Assembly: GCF_051124815.1 (NCBI RefSeq)
Contig: NZ_CP118489.1
Span: forward strand, 514,069 to 578,068
Direction of reading: 5' to 3'
DNA length: 64,000 nucleotides
DNA from: Azospirillum sp051124815
GTDB taxonomy: Bacteria; Pseudomonadota; Alphaproteobacteria; Azospirillales; Azospirillaceae
The position numbers were made by a program, and so were the translations under genes. Each line of letters opens with the position of its first letter. Position 1 is the stretch's first letter. The notes under the pieces were generated by a model. That model did not search any database and was not told the origin of the DNA. It was given only the letters and a program-made list of their open reading frames with translations. Positions 34,818 to 42,849 of this stretch are shown one piece after another.

Positions 34818-35879
34818 TCATGCGTCGAGCGGGACCGGATGCGGCAGTTCGTCGGCGTTCTCGTGGTGGATCCGGCAGACCTCGTCCCAGCGCGACAGGA
34901 AGGCGTCGAGCAGGGACGGGTCGAAATGCAGGCCGCGGTTCTGGACCATATAGGCGCGCGCCTCGTCCAGCGTCCATGACCGCTTGTAGGGGCGGGTGGA
35001 GGTCAGGGCGTCGAACACGTCGGCGATGGCGACGATGCGGCCGGACAGCGGGATCCCGGTTCCGGCCAGCCCGTTGGGATAGCCGCTGCCGTCGAACTTC
35101 TCGTGATGGCCGAGCGCGATTTCCGCCGCCAGCCGCAGGAGCGGGATGTCGCTGTTGGCCAGGATGCGGTGGCCGATGGCTGAATGCTGGCGCATCACCG
35201 TCATCTCTTCCGGGCTCAGGCGCCCCGGCTTCAGCAGGATCATGTCGGGAATGCCGATCTTGCCGATGTCGTGCATCGGCGCCGCCTTCATCAATTCCTG
35301 GGCATAGGCGGCGCCGCAGCCGGCCGCTTCGGCGATCAGCCGCGAATAGAGCGCCATCCGCTCGATATGGGCGCCGGTTTCGGGATCGCGGTATTCGGAG
35401 GCGCGCGACAGGCGGGTGACCAGTTCCTCCCCCTGGCGCTGGAGGGCGGCGGTCACCCGCTCCACCTCGGTGGCCAGCAGGGCGGCGCGGTCGCGCAGCA
35501 GGGCGCGGCTCTGGCGCAGGGCCAGCAGGTTGCGCAGCCGGGCCTGCACCTCCGGCACGACCACCGGCTTGGTCAGGAAATCGTTGCAGCCCTCGTCCAG
35601 CGCCCGCACGCGGATGTCGACCGCCGTGTTGGCGGTGACCATCACCACCGGGACGGTGTCCAGCCGCGCATCGTCGCGGATGTGGCGCAGCAGTTCCATG
35701 CCGTCCATGTCCGGCATCATCTGGTCCAGAAGGATCAGGTCGGGCTCGTTCCCGCGCAGCCACTCGACGGCGTCGAGCGGGCTTTCCATCGTGACCGGTT
35801 CGGCATCGTCCAGCCGGCGGACGATGGCGGCCATGATGAACAGATTGGTGCGGTCGTCGTCGACGATGAGGATGTTCAT
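34818..35879 (-). CDS. Receiver-HD-GYP cyclic di-GMP phosphodiesterase
   Basis: The 353-residue protein joins a receiver (Asp52 in LILLDQMMPDMDG) to an HD-GYP domain. The catalytic landmarks are visible as SRASEYRDPETGAHIERMAL, MHDIGKIGIPDMIL and HHEKFDGSGYPNGL, then DVFDALTSTRPYKR. This is an RpfG-like enzyme expected to hydrolyse cyclic di-GMP when phosphorylated. It overlaps the upstream receiver-only gene by four bases, so the two are translated together. The partner kinase is probably one of the hybrid kinases of the cluster. The start at 35879 is fixed by the overlap. Confidence 0.93.
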   Translation of the reverse strand: MNILIVDDDRTNLFIMAAIVRRLDDAEPVTMESPLDAVEWLRGNEPDLILLDQMMPDMDGMELLRHIRDDARLDTVPVVMVTANTAVDIRVRALDEGCNDFLTKPVVVPEVQARLRNLLALRQSRALLRDRAALLATEVERVTAALQRQGEELVTRLSRASEYRDPETGAHIERMALYSRLIAEAAGCGAAYAQELMKAAPMHDIGKIGIPDMILLKPGRLSPEEMTVMRQHSAIGHRILANSDIPLLRLAAEIALGHHEKFDGSGYPNGLAGTGIPLSGRIVAIADVFDALTSTRPYKRSWTLDEARAYMVQNRGLHFDPSLLDAFLSRWDEVCRIHHENADELPHPVPLDA

Positions 35880-36355
35880 CCTGCGGCTCCCGCCTCTCGT
35901 TCTGCCGCCTTGCGGGCGGCGATCAGGCGTCCGGCTTCGGCGAGCAGGGCCTTCAGGTCGACCGGCTTTTCGAAGGCCGCCTCGGCGCCCAGCAGCCGGG
36001 CCATCCCAGGCAGTTCCATCCGCAGGCGCAGGCTGCCGCCGGTCACCGCGATCAGGGGCGGACGCGATGCCTGCTCCTTCAGCCGCAGGATCACCTCGTA
36101 CCCGTCGGCCTCCGGCATGATGATGTCGGTCACCACCAGATCGACCGGGTGGCCGGCCATGATGGCCAGCGCGGCATTGCCGTTCTCCGCCTCCAGCACG
36201 GCGTAGCCGGCGCGCTGGAAGGCGGTGCGCACCATCTCACGGAAATCGGGATCGTCGTCGACCAGCAGGACGGAACCGGCGGGGGCGGCGGGATCGGTTG
36301 CGGGCGTGGATTTGGGGGCGGATTTGGGCCGCAGCTCGTAAAGGGTCATGTCCAT
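35876..36355 (-). CDS. Single-domain receiver protein
   Basis: The 159-residue protein is a receiver with a short Ala/Pro/Ser-rich N-terminal extension. The acidic pocket is DDDPDF, phosphoacceptor Asp77 is in LVVTDIIMPEADG, and the Lys is in FEKPVD. It has no output domain, like CheY or Spo0F types, and probably relays phosphate or competes for a kinase. It is upstream of and overlaps (ATGA) the HD-GYP gene, so it likely works on cyclic di-GMP signalling. The ATG at 36355 (MDMTLYELRP) is preferred to one at 36424, because the latter runs into the divergent promoter region. Confidence 0.88.
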   Translation of the reverse strand: MDMTLYELRPKSAPKSTPATDPAAPAGSVLLVDDDPDFREMVRTAFQRAGYAVLEAENGNAALAIMAGHPVDLVVTDIIMPEADGYEVILRLKEQASRPPLIAVTGGSLRLRMELPGMARLLGAEAAFEKPVDLKALLAEAGRLIAARKAAEREAGAAG

Positions 36356-36457
36356 GGTCGCCGCTTCCGTCTTCCGCCATACACCGGTGGGTTGCACCGG
36401 ATAGAATTCGCTAAGCCACAGCATAGACGTCTACCGATGCGCGCACCTGCTGTGTCT

Positions 36458-36500
36458 GGGATAGCGCGGGCGGGAAATGGGATAGTGGGGATATTATCCC
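36458..36500. promoter_or_regulatory. Cluster of GGGATA sites in divergent promoter
   Basis: GGGATA occurs at 36458, 36479 and 36488; the last joins TATCCC around a single T to form a perfect palindrome (36488-36500). The first two sites are 21 bases apart, two helical turns. The region lies between the receiver gene (minus) and the LuxR regulator (plus), so it is a good candidate binding site for that regulator. Confidence 0.4.
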
Positions 36501-36652
36501 GCGTCCCGAAAAAAGCCGTCCAGGACGCTCCGGCGCAATTATGACCGACGTGAAATATGGCAAAGCCACGAAAACTTAAGATTTCGGACGGCATAACAGG
36601 GAATATTGATACCTTGGGATGAGTGTGGGCCGAAGGTGGCGGAGGCTGGTTG

Positions 36653-37372
36653 ATGAAGATCTTGGTGGCGGACGACCATCCCCTGTTCCGGGACGCGCTG
36701 GAGCTGTCGATCCGTCAGGCATGGCCGGATGCGGAGATCGGCTGCATCGGTTCGTTATTGGAATTGCCGGCCCAGGGCGATCCGGACGACGGCGCCCCCG
36801 CGGCGGTCTTCCGGTACGACCTCATCGTCCTCGACTGGCGCATGCCGGGGGCGGAGGGGAGCGATCCGATCAGCGTGCTGCGCCGTTCGGGGGTCCAGGG
36901 GCCGGTCGCCGTGGTGACCGGGGCGGAGGATGCGCTGACCGCGCTGGAGGTTCTGCGCTGCGGCGCCGAGGCCTTCCTGCCGAAGACCACGCCGCGCCGC
37001 ATCCTGGCCCAGGCCCTGCGTCTGGTGGCGGAGGGCGGCAGCTTCGTGCCGAAATGCGTGGCACTCGACCTGATGCAGATGACCGACCTGTCGCTCGACA
37101 TCGACGAGGCGGAGGAGGAGGAGGGGCCGCCTGCGGAGGAGGGGGCGCCGTCGTCCCCCCTGACCGACCGGGAGCAGCAGGTGCTGTCGATGCTCGCCAC
37201 CGGCGCCACCAACAAGGAGATCGGGCGGCATCTCAGCCTTCAGGAGGTCACGGTCAAGCTGCACACCCGCCGCATCCTGCGCAAGCTGGGGGCGCGCAAC
37301 CGCACCGACGCGGTACGCCGCGCCCAGCAGGCCGGCCTGCTGTCGCGCAGCCTGAACGAAGCGTCGCCCTGA
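36653..37372 (+). CDS. LuxR-type response regulator
   Basis: This is a 239-residue NarL/LuxR-class regulator. The receiver begins MKILVADDHPLFRDALELSI, with Asp61 in LIVLDWRMPG and KT in FLPKTTPRR. An acidic linker (DEAEEEEGPPAEEG) leads to the helix-turn-helix (LTDREQQVLSMLATGATNKE, VTVKLHTRRILRKLGARN). It starts at ATG 36653 behind GGAGG. It is followed by the degenerate kinase/receiver gene and the large PAS kinase and may be their output. The GGGATA sites in front may be its operator. Confidence 0.92.
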   Translation: MKILVADDHPLFRDALELSIRQAWPDAEIGCIGSLLELPAQGDPDDGAPAAVFRYDLIVLDWRMPGAEGSDPISVLRRSGVQGPVAVVTGAEDALTALEVLRCGAEAFLPKTTPRRILAQALRLVAEGGSFVPKCVALDLMQMTDLSLDIDEAEEEEGPPAEEGAPSSPLTDREQQVLSMLATGATNKEIGRHLSLQEVTVKLHTRRILRKLGARNRTDAVRRAQQAGLLSRSLNEASP

Positions 37373-37580
37373 TCCCGCCACCAAGCTCCACCGAATGGAT
37401 GGGTGCATGATCGCATGGGGGACCCCATAGGGGTGGTCCCAGCATCATGGTCCCGCCCTTTGTGGTATGGTTACCCCGTTCTCGCTTCCCTGGCCCGCCA
37501 GTCCGCCTTAGTCCGGCGCCGCCGGGGCAGGTGCAACCGCAAGGCTGCCACAACCCGAGTCGCTGCAACCCGAGTCGCCG

Positions 37581-39218
37581 ATGAGCCCATCCGACCATTC
37601 CCTGTCCGGGCCGCGCGCGGGCCGAACCGTTCCAGCCGGCGCTTCCGGCAGCGGCGTGGCGGTGCCCGCGATCGCCGCGCTGGCCGGGGCGACGGTGCTT
37701 CTTCTGTCCGGGCTCGAACCCTTGCGCGAGGCGTTGCCCTGGCTGCTTCCCCTGATGGCGGCCGGCAGCGGTGCGGCGGGCGGGCTGGCGCTTCTGTCGA
37801 TCCGGAGCGCGCGTCGCCGTCCCGCCGGAGACGACCGGGCGGACGTGCCGGCGGCGGATACCTCAGCCGTGACTGCGGCTCATGTCGCCGCGCTTGAAGG
37901 GGCACTGCGGGAGTGCGGCCGGCAGGCCGGCGAGCGGCTGCGCAGCCAGCAGATCGCGGCGATGGATGCCCGCGCCGACCTTGCCGGCGCCATCGTCCAC
38001 GACATGAACAACGCGCTGGGCGCAATTGCCGGCTATGCCGACTTCCTCGTCTGCGACCTGCCGGAAGGCTCGCCGCAGGCCGACTATGCGGGGCGGGCCG
38101 TCGCCGCCGTCGACCGCGCCCGCTCCGGCCTCCGCCGGCTGGTGGCGGAAGCCAGGACGGAGCCGGTTCCTCTGAAGCCGGAACGGGCCGCGACGGTCCT
38201 GGACGAGGCCGCGGCGCTTCTGCGCTCGGTGCCGGCGGCGCCGGGCAGCTTTTCCATCCGTCATGACGCCGGTACGCCCGACCCCATCTGCAACGCCGGC
38301 CTGCTGGCGCGGGCGCTGGCCGGACTGGCGGCGGAGATCCTCGCCGCCACCGGCAGGGGCGGCGATGCCCGGCTCTGCCTGCGCGCCTTCTTTCCGGCGG
38401 ACGCCCACAATCCGACCGGCGATCCGGACGCCATTGCCGCCGCGGCCGGCTGGACCGTCCGCCCGCTGCTGACGCCGCTGCCGGGTCCGCACGTGCTGTT
38501 CGAACTGAGGGTCGACGGCCCGCCGCTGGCGGACGAGGCGCTGGCGGGGCTGGCCGATCCCCTGCTGGCCGCCCGCGCCTGCTACCGCCGGGGCCAGACG
38601 GCCGGGACGGAGGACGCCCATTGGCCGGCGGCCCTGCAGACGGCGCGGCGCCACGACGGCGGCCTTAGCCTGCTGACCCACCCGGTGGAAGGCACGGCGG
38701 TGCGGCTCCAGATCCCCGCCGCATCGCCGGCGGCGTCCGTCCCGCGCGCGGCCAAGGCCCCGGCGCGGCATCAAGTCGCCCCGGCATACAAGATCCTGGT
38801 GGTGGATGGCGATCCGGCGTCCGGCGACCGGTTCCAGACCGGGCTGGAGCGGCAGGGGTTCGAGGTTTCGGTCTGCGAGGATCTGCGCGAAGCGCTGGAG
38901 GTCGTCACCGACGAGCCGGGTTTCTTCGATGCGGTGGTGATCGGGCCGGGACTGGGCGCGCTTCCGGCCGGCCAGGCGCTGGCCGGCCGCCTGAAGGCGC
39001 TGCGGGCGGACCTTCCCTGCGTCCTCTACGCCGCCTCGGGACCCGCCTCCGCAGGGGTGGGCGTCGAGGCCGGTGGGCCGGCCGACCTGCTGCTGCCGCT
39101 GCCGGTCGATCTGCCGCGGCTGGCGCGCGGGGTGGCGGCGCTTGCCGCAGGCAATCCGCGGCAGGCGGACTATGGAGGCGATCCGCGGCACGCGGACGGT
39201 GCGGGAGAGCGGCGCTGA
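37581..39218 (+). CDS. Degenerate histidine kinase-like protein with atypical receiver
   Basis: The 545-residue protein has one or two membrane segments near the start (GATVLLLSGLEPLREALPWL, AAGSGAAGGLALLSI). A HisKA-like helix pair follows with His140 (AIVHDMNNALGAIAGYADF). The ATPase-like region lacks clear N, G1 and G2 boxes. The C-terminal receiver-like domain has the first acidic loop (ILVVDGDPASGD), but VVIGPGLGAL stands where the phosphoacceptor Asp should be. It may thus be a catalytically inactive partner or scaffold. Its stop overlaps the start of the next kinase by one base (TGATG), so the two are translated together. Confidence 0.8.
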   Translation: MSPSDHSLSGPRAGRTVPAGASGSGVAVPAIAALAGATVLLLSGLEPLREALPWLLPLMAAGSGAAGGLALLSIRSARRRPAGDDRADVPAADTSAVTAAHVAALEGALRECGRQAGERLRSQQIAAMDARADLAGAIVHDMNNALGAIAGYADFLVCDLPEGSPQADYAGRAVAAVDRARSGLRRLVAEARTEPVPLKPERAATVLDEAAALLRSVPAAPGSFSIRHDAGTPDPICNAGLLARALAGLAAEILAATGRGGDARLCLRAFFPADAHNPTGDPDAIAAAAGWTVRPLLTPLPGPHVLFELRVDGPPLADEALAGLADPLLAARACYRRGQTAGTEDAHWPAALQTARRHDGGLSLLTHPVEGTAVRLQIPAASPAASVPRAAKAPARHQVAPAYKILVVDGDPASGDRFQTGLERQGFEVSVCEDLREALEVVTDEPGFFDAVVIGPGLGALPAGQALAGRLKALRADLPCVLYAASGPASAGVGVEAGGPADLLLPLPVDLPRLARGVAALAAGNPRQADYGGDPRHADGAGERR

Positions 39219-42200
39219 TGGGCGGGCGCCTTCATCTGCAGGGCTTCATCGCCGCCATCTGGACGGCGACCCTGGTGATCGCCGCCGGGCTGTGGGCGGC
39301 GGCCCTGGCGCTCGCCCATTACGACGATGCCGAGGCGATGGCACGGGCCGAGCGCGACAGCGGCAACCTCACCCGCGTCGTCGCCGAGCAAACGACCCGG
39401 ACCATCGCCGAAGCCGACCAGATCCTGCAGTTCCTGATCGACGACTTCCACGAGCATGGCGACAGCTGGACCCCCGGCCTGACCCGCATGCTGCGGCAGG
39501 CGGTGGAGCGGTCGGGCATCCTGGTGCAGCTGGCGGTGATCGACGGGCATGGCGACCTCACCCACACCAGCGTGGAGGATGCGCCGGCCCGCGTCCGTCT
39601 GGCCGACCGCGAGCATTTCCGCGTCCACGTCAACAACCCGCATGCCGGGCTGTACATCGGCAAGCCGGTGTTCGGCCGGGCATCCGGCAAATGGTCGATC
39701 CAACTGACGCGGCGCGTCGACAACGACGACGGCAGCTTCGCCGGGGTGCTGGTCGCGTCGATCGACCCCTTCTATTTCAGCCGTTCGCTGGAGGAGCTGG
39801 ACGTCGGTCCCAACGGGGCGGTGGCGATCGTCGGCACCGACGGCATCCTGCGCGCCCGGTCGCAGATGAGCGACCGCATCGTCGGCCGCGACGTCGGCGA
39901 ATCGCCGGTTCTGCTGATGGCGCGCCGGCAGCCCACCGGGTTCCTGCGCGTTTCCAGCGTGATCGACGGCATTCCGCGCCTGCAGTCCTTCCGGACCCTG
40001 GCGACCTATCCGTTGATCGTCATCGCCGCCTTCGACGAGGCGTCCTTCCTGGCCGACACCAGAACGCGGCAGCGGCTCTATCTGCTGGCGGCGGCGGCCT
40101 GCAGCGTCATTCTGGTCGGGATGGCTCTGCTGGCGACGCGGCAGACGGCGCGGCTCGCCGCATTGGCCCGCCGGCTGGCCTTGAGCGAGGAACGCTTCCG
40201 CGATCAGGCGGAGACCGCCTCCGACTGGTTCTGGGAGATGGACGCCGACCTGCGCTTCTCGCATCTGGCCGGGCCGCTGGTGCCGCATGTCGCCAACGGC
40301 ACGCTGCCCATCGGCCGGCGGCGGGAGGATGTCGCCCTGCGCGAGCCGGGGGACGGGCCCAAATGGGAGCGGCACCGCCAGCTGATGGAGCGGCGGGAGC
40401 CGTTCCGGAACTTCCGCTACCGGGTGATGACGGCGGCCGGCCTGCGCTATTTCAGCGTCAGCGGCCGCCCGGTCTTCGACGAGGGCGGCCATTTCCGCGG
40501 CTATCGCGGCTCCGCCACCGACGTCACCGAGCGGGAGCAGGCCGCCAACCGGCTGGCTTCCAGCGAGGCGCGCTATCGCGCCATGTTCGAAGCGGTCGGC
40601 CAGCCGATCGTCACCATCGACGAGCATGGCACCATCGACGCCTTCAACCGCGCGGCGGAGCGGCTGTTCGGCTACAGCGCCGCCGACGTGGTGGGCGGGC
40701 CGATGACCCGGCTGATGCCGAGCGCCGTCGGCGCGGTGCATGACGGGCTGCTGGCGACATACCGCGGAAGCGACGCCGCGGTCCCGCGGTCGGAGGTGCG
40801 GGAGCTGACCGGCCGCCGCAAGGACGGCAGCGAGTTCCCGCTGGAGGTGACGCTGGCCGGCTGGCGCGAGGGCGACCGCCGCTATGTCACCGGCGCGCTC
40901 CGCGACGTCACCGCCCAGCGCGAGATCGAGGCCAGCCTGCGCCGCGCCAAGGAGGCGGCCGATCAGGCCAACCGCGCCAAGGGCGAGTTCCTGGCGACGA
41001 TGAGCCACGAGATCCGCACGCCGATGAACGGCGTCCTCGGCGCGCTGGCCCTGGTGGAGGGGCCGAACCTGGACGACGACCAGCGCCAGCTGCTGGAGGT
41101 CGCCAACCGGTCGGGCAACGCGCTGCTGCAGATCATCGACGACATCCTCGACCTGTCCAAGCTGGAGGCCGGCAAGGCGGAGGTCGAGCCGGTCGATTTC
41201 GAACTGCGCGCGGTGCTGGGCGACAGCATCGACCTGCTGGAGCCGGCCGCCTGCGGGCGCGGCCTGATCCTGACGCGGGAGGTGGCGCCCGCCGTGCCCG
41301 ACCGCGTGCGCGCCGACCTGCGCCGCATCCGGCAGGTGCTGGTCAATCTGGTCGGCAACGCGCTGAAGTTCACCCACCGCGGCGGCGTCGCCGTGCGGGT
41401 CGGGCCGGAGGGCGAGCCGGCTGCGGACGGCAGCTTCTTCCTGCGGTTCGAGGTGGCCGACACCGGAATCGGCATCCCGGAGGACGTGCAGCCGACCCTG
41501 TTCCGCCGCTTCACCCAGGCCGACAGCTCCACCACCCGGCGCTTCGGCGGCACCGGGCTGGGGCTGGCGATCAGCCGCGAGCTGGTGATGCTGATGGGCG
41601 GGCGCATCGGCGTGACCAGCGCCGAGGGCAAGGGCAGCACCTTCTGGTTCACCGTCCGTTGCGAACCCGCCGCCGACCCGTCGGCCGGCGTGCTCTCCGT
41701 GCCCTGCGCGCCGGAACCGGTGCCGGCCGGCGCTTCGGAAACTCCGGCGGCGGCGGGCCTGCATGTGCTGGTGGCCGAGGACAACGAGATCAACCGCGAC
41801 ATCGTCGTCACCATGCTGCGCCGCGCCGGCCATCGCGTGACCGCGGTGGAGGACGGGCTGCAGGCGGTGCGGCTGGTGGAGGAGGGCGGCTTCGACCTCG
41901 TCCTGATGGACGTGCAGATGCCGGTGATGGACGGCGTCACCGCCACCCGGCACATCCGCGCCATGCCGGGGGAGACGGGCCGCCTGCCGATCGTCGCGCT
42001 GACCGGCAACGTCATGCCCGGCCACCGCGCCGAATATCTCGCGGCCGGCATGACCGCCTATCTGACGAAGCCCATCGTGTCGGCCGACCTGTACGAGGTG
42101 CTGAGGACGGCCGCCGCGCCGCGGGCGGCGGAGGTTGGGGCGGACGTTGTGCCGGAAGACGGGGCCGGGGATGGGGCGAACGCCGGCCGGTCCGCCATGA

Positions 42201-42652
42201 CCCGTCCCGTCCCGCCACCCGCTCTGTCGCCTGCCGCCAGTGACCCGGAGCATTGGCGCACGGCGCCGCTGCTGGATGCCCAACAGGCCGACTCGTTGCG
42301 TTCGGTGATCGGCGACGAAGCCTGGGACCAGACGGTGACCGCCTTCCGGCGGACGGTGGACGACAGCGTTGCCGCGATTCGCGATGGGGCCCGGCGGGAA
42401 GGGATTGGGCGGGATGGCGCGCCACTGGTCCGCATGGCCCATACCCTGAAGGGAACCGCGGCAAACATCGGCGCCGTGCGGCTCAGCCGTCTGGCCTCGC
42501 TGCTCGAACAGCGGGTGCAGAGCCCCGGCGGCTGCGCCGACGGCGATCCGCTGGCCGAAGCGCTCGGTCCCGTCGCCGACGCCACGCTGGAGGCGCTGTC
42601 GTCCTATATCCGGCCGGCAGCCGGCAGCAAAGCCGAACATGCGACGGTATGA
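39218..42652 (+). CDS. PAS-containing hybrid histidine kinase with HPt
   Basis: The 1144-residue multi-step phosphorelay kinase has an N-terminal membrane helix, a periplasmic double-Cache sensor (VQLAVIDGHGDLTHTSVED, DREHFRVHVNNPHAGLYIGK) and a second helix near 290. Two PAS domains (EERFRDQAETASDWFWEMD; YRAMFEAVGQPIVTIDEHG) precede HisKA (His597 in TMSHEIRTPMNGVLGALAL) and ATPase (NLVGNALKF, DTGIGIP, GTGLGLAISREL). A receiver (Asp898, LVLMDVQMPVMDG) and HPt (His1075, MAHTLKGTAANIGAVRL) end the chain. It is an ArcB/BarA-like design. The one-base overlap with the preceding degenerate kinase suggests a shared complex; the LuxR regulator further upstream may be its target. Confidence 0.94.
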   Translation: MGGRLHLQGFIAAIWTATLVIAAGLWAAALALAHYDDAEAMARAERDSGNLTRVVAEQTTRTIAEADQILQFLIDDFHEHGDSWTPGLTRMLRQAVERSGILVQLAVIDGHGDLTHTSVEDAPARVRLADREHFRVHVNNPHAGLYIGKPVFGRASGKWSIQLTRRVDNDDGSFAGVLVASIDPFYFSRSLEELDVGPNGAVAIVGTDGILRARSQMSDRIVGRDVGESPVLLMARRQPTGFLRVSSVIDGIPRLQSFRTLATYPLIVIAAFDEASFLADTRTRQRLYLLAAAACSVILVGMALLATRQTARLAALARRLALSEERFRDQAETASDWFWEMDADLRFSHLAGPLVPHVANGTLPIGRRREDVALREPGDGPKWERHRQLMERREPFRNFRYRVMTAAGLRYFSVSGRPVFDEGGHFRGYRGSATDVTEREQAANRLASSEARYRAMFEAVGQPIVTIDEHGTIDAFNRAAERLFGYSAADVVGGPMTRLMPSAVGAVHDGLLATYRGSDAAVPRSEVRELTGRRKDGSEFPLEVTLAGWREGDRRYVTGALRDVTAQREIEASLRRAKEAADQANRAKGEFLATMSHEIRTPMNGVLGALALVEGPNLDDDQRQLLEVANRSGNALLQIIDDILDLSKLEAGKAEVEPVDFELRAVLGDSIDLLEPAACGRGLILTREVAPAVPDRVRADLRRIRQVLVNLVGNALKFTHRGGVAVRVGPEGEPAADGSFFLRFEVADTGIGIPEDVQPTLFRRFTQADSSTTRRFGGTGLGLAISRELVMLMGGRIGVTSAEGKGSTFWFTVRCEPAADPSAGVLSVPCAPEPVPAGASETPAAAGLHVLVAEDNEINRDIVVTMLRRAGHRVTAVEDGLQAVRLVEEGGFDLVLMDVQMPVMDGVTATRHIRAMPGETGRLPIVALTGNVMPGHRAEYLAAGMTAYLTKPIVSADLYEVLRTAAAPRAAEVGADVVPEDGAGDGANAGRSAMTRPVPPPALSPAASDPEHWRTAPLLDAQQADSLRSVIGDEAWDQTVTAFRRTVDDSVAAIRDGARREGIGRDGAPLVRMAHTLKGTAANIGAVRLSRLASLLEQRVQSPGGCADGDPLAEALGPVADATLEALSSYIRPAAGSKAEHATV

Positions 42653-42746
42653 GGAAATGAAACATCCCGGCGAGGATTGCTTTGTTTCAGGCTGTGGATG
42701 AAGTAATTTCTCAAGGAAAACAGCGACCTGCAGTCGCAGATCTTTA

Positions 42747-42762
42747 GTATCATCAGTGATAC
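42747..42762. promoter_or_regulatory. Palindrome before the MCP-PilZ gene
   Basis: GTATCA-tcag-TGATAC is a perfect 6-bp inverted repeat 88 bases upstream of the chemoreceptor start, in an AT-rich patch. It is a reasonable operator candidate. The stretch TAAA near 42780 with GTGATCGG 15 bases later only weakly resembles a flagellar-type promoter. Confidence 0.4.
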
Positions 42763-42849
42763 CGGTGACGAAATGGATTTAAAGGTCTAGAGTGCGTGGT
42801 GATCGGCTGTCTCCGATCGTTCGTACTCTTAACCAGTGAAGTCCTTACC

